Assembly (NCBI GenBank): GCA_002407645.1
Contig: DHNU01000006.1
Coordinates: forward strand, 2,415-18,386
Reading direction: 5' to 3'
Length of the DNA: 15,972 nt
DNA from: Ruminococcaceae bacterium UBA5408
GTDB lineage: Bacteria; Bacillota; Clostridia; Oscillospirales; Acutalibacteraceae
Part shown: positions 15,324 to 15,972 of the stretch, piece after piece
Layout: every line of letters begins with the position of its first letter
Position numbering within the stretch: the stretch's first letter is position 1
Position numbers and translations under genes: made by a program
Notes under the pieces: model-generated
Told to the model about the DNA's origin: nothing
The model's input: only the letters and a program-made list of their open reading frames with translations
Database searches by the model: none

Positions 15324-15598
15324 TAAAAAATGACAAATGAATAGATTTAAAAATGTAGTTTTTAAACAATGACTTTTTATTACAATAAAATCTATATCAT
15401 TACAATTGATTTGTTACAAAAAAATAAATAAGTTATCTAAATAGTTATAGTTTAAAATTAAGAGTCAGGAAAACCAGTTATTAAAACATATCCTATACTG
15501 ATTTTTAATAGCACGTGTATTTATATAAACAAATTATAGTGCTATAGTTTATTAGTATGATTATTTATTAATATAAGAAAAAAGGTGAAATTCTATGC
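15324..15598. other. AT-rich non-coding stretch
   Basis: No gene seen. It contains a 7-bp inverted repeat ATAGCAC/GTGCTAT (15508-15514 and 15539-15545) and, at its right end, AAAAAAGGTG (15580-15589), which could serve as a ribosome site for the short frame that follows. I see no convincing plus-strand promoter. Confidence 0.4.
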
Positions 15599-15709
15599 TT
15601 GAAGTATAAAAGTACGGTTTGTATAAATCATCCACAGAATGACTGTGTACAAATTCAAGGTATGCGATTCTCTAATAACTACTGTGATATTAAGGTTGGT
15701 TGCATATGA
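15599..15709 (+). CDS. Short cysteine-bearing reading frame, doubtful
   Basis: A 36-residue frame from a TTG, reading LKYKSTVCINHPQNDC after the start and ending YCDIKVGCI, with four cysteines. AAAAAAGGTG lies about 10 bases upstream. An ATG at 15594 sits at a better distance from that site but its frame closes after four codons, so the start may be damaged. Its TGA overlaps the ATG of the next short frame as ATGA, the usual layout of coupled genes. No family recognised. It may be a real small peptide gene, a remnant, or chance. Confidence 0.25.
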   Translation: MKYKSTVCINHPQNDCVQIQGMRFSNNYCDIKVGCI

Positions 15710-15865
15710 ATAAAAAATCTATTGTAATCAATAATAAAGGAAATCAAATCGTGCATTTTTAAGGAGCGTAAAAAAGCAATGGCTGAAGTAAAGAAATAAG
15801 ATAAAGATTTTTTACAACTTATGGAGTAAATGGGTTTAGATACAATAAGCTCCAAGCTCCGGTGA
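15706..15865 (+). pseudogene. Possible eroded small gene
   Basis: ATG 15706 opens MNKKSIVINNKGNQIVHF and stops at 15760. Skipping one T at 15760 restores a protein-like reading, KERKKAMAEVKK, stop, DKDFLQLME, stop, MGLDTISSKLR, stop, ending near 15865. The segments between stops look like parts of a charged helical protein, with one frameshift and at least two in-frame stops. I do not recognise the family. The protein-like composition over about 50 codons is the only evidence. Confidence 0.3.
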
Positions 15866-15972
15866 CTGGAAAACATATAATGAAGAAGGAACTGCATTAA
15901 AACAACAGCCACATCTTTTTGTGGTTCTGTTGGTTGCCGCAACATCATTTATTATGAAGCCTATTTCACATT
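15866..15972. other. Right-edge stretch with hairpin and open frame
   Basis: An imperfect hairpin pairs CAACAG-CCACA (15903-15913) with TGTGG-tt-CTGTTG (15920-15932). On the minus strand the stem is followed by only four U, so it is at best a weak terminator for a gene beyond the right edge. On the plus strand one frame stays open from 15850 to the edge (GDWKTYNEEGTALKQ then a hydrophobic run), without a start codon or ribosome site near its beginning; it may be a further piece of the eroded locus. Confidence 0.3.

Noticed and set aside
15679..15948. Minus-strand 89-codon frame at the right end
   Set aside because: No Shine-Dalgarno before its start, no recognisable motif, and the plus-strand reading of the same bases looks more protein-like. 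I treat it as chance in an AT-rich region.
1..15972. CRISPR arrays, tRNA or rRNA genes, insertion sequences and prophage genes
   Set aside because: I looked on both strands and found no regularly spaced repeats, no tRNA-like cloverleaf, no transposase or integrase, and no rRNA segments.

Overview
The window reads as a chromosomal segment of a low-GC Gram-positive anaerobe of the class Clostridia, probably near Oscillospiraceae/Ruminococcaceae. The signs are AT-rich spacers, strong AGGAGG-type ribosome sites, an alaS gene under a T-box riboswitch, an mltG/U32-peptidase/alaS neighbourhood resembling the Bacillus yrr region, a ThyX-type thymidylate synthase, an EFR1-type flavodoxin-ferredoxin, and a cysteine-rich protein of a kind I associate with Clostridia. 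Lineage is inference from gene content; no marker gene fixes it.

Layout. Nearly everything is on the minus strand, so transcription runs right to left. (1) 1-3600 is an alaS operon: a consensus sigma-A promoter (3572-3600), an alanine T-box leader with a visible GCC specifier codon, alaS, a HIT-family hydrolase, and the start of a probable phosphoribosyltransferase cut by the window edge. (2) 3608-11421 is a tightly packed run of eight genes behind a promoter at 11393-11421: thyX, tmk, a GNAT acetyltransferase, a DJ-1/PfpI protein, 5-formyltetrahydrofolate cyclo-ligase, mltG, a U32 peptidase-like protein, and a penicillin-binding protein. thyX/tmk and DJ-1/cyclo-ligase overlap; most other gaps are under 60 bases. 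(3) 11455-13271 is a phosphate unit: pit and a DUF47 (PhoU-like) partner, ending in a clear intrinsic terminator. Its promoter carries three TGTTA repeats at exact 11-base spacing. (4) 13535-14350 is the only good plus-strand gene, a 271-residue protein with 23 cysteines and no function I can assign. It converges on (5) an EFR1-type flavodoxin/ferredoxin gene with its own promoter; the two share a perfect 15-bp bidirectional terminator. (6) 15324-15972 is AT-rich and has no intact gene of normal size. It holds a short cysteine-bearing reading frame that overlaps, as ATGA, a second frame broken by stops and a shift, so it looks like an eroded locus.

How the genes work together. ThyX makes dTMP from dUMP using methylene-tetrahydrofolate, Tmk phosphorylates dTMP, and the cyclo-ligase returns 5-formyl-THF to the folate pool, so the left-running operon joins thymidylate and folate supply to cell-wall growth (MltG cleaves nascent glycan, the PBP cross-links peptides). 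Pit and its DUF47 partner handle phosphate import.

Most of the window is ordinary housekeeping DNA. I did not find a convincing new multi-gene system. The items most worth a second look are the Pho-box-like phased repeats, the orphan cysteine-rich protein, a hairpin that masks the PBP ribosome site, a KTA-for-KTG substitution in that PBP, and the eroded short-ORF pair at the right end.
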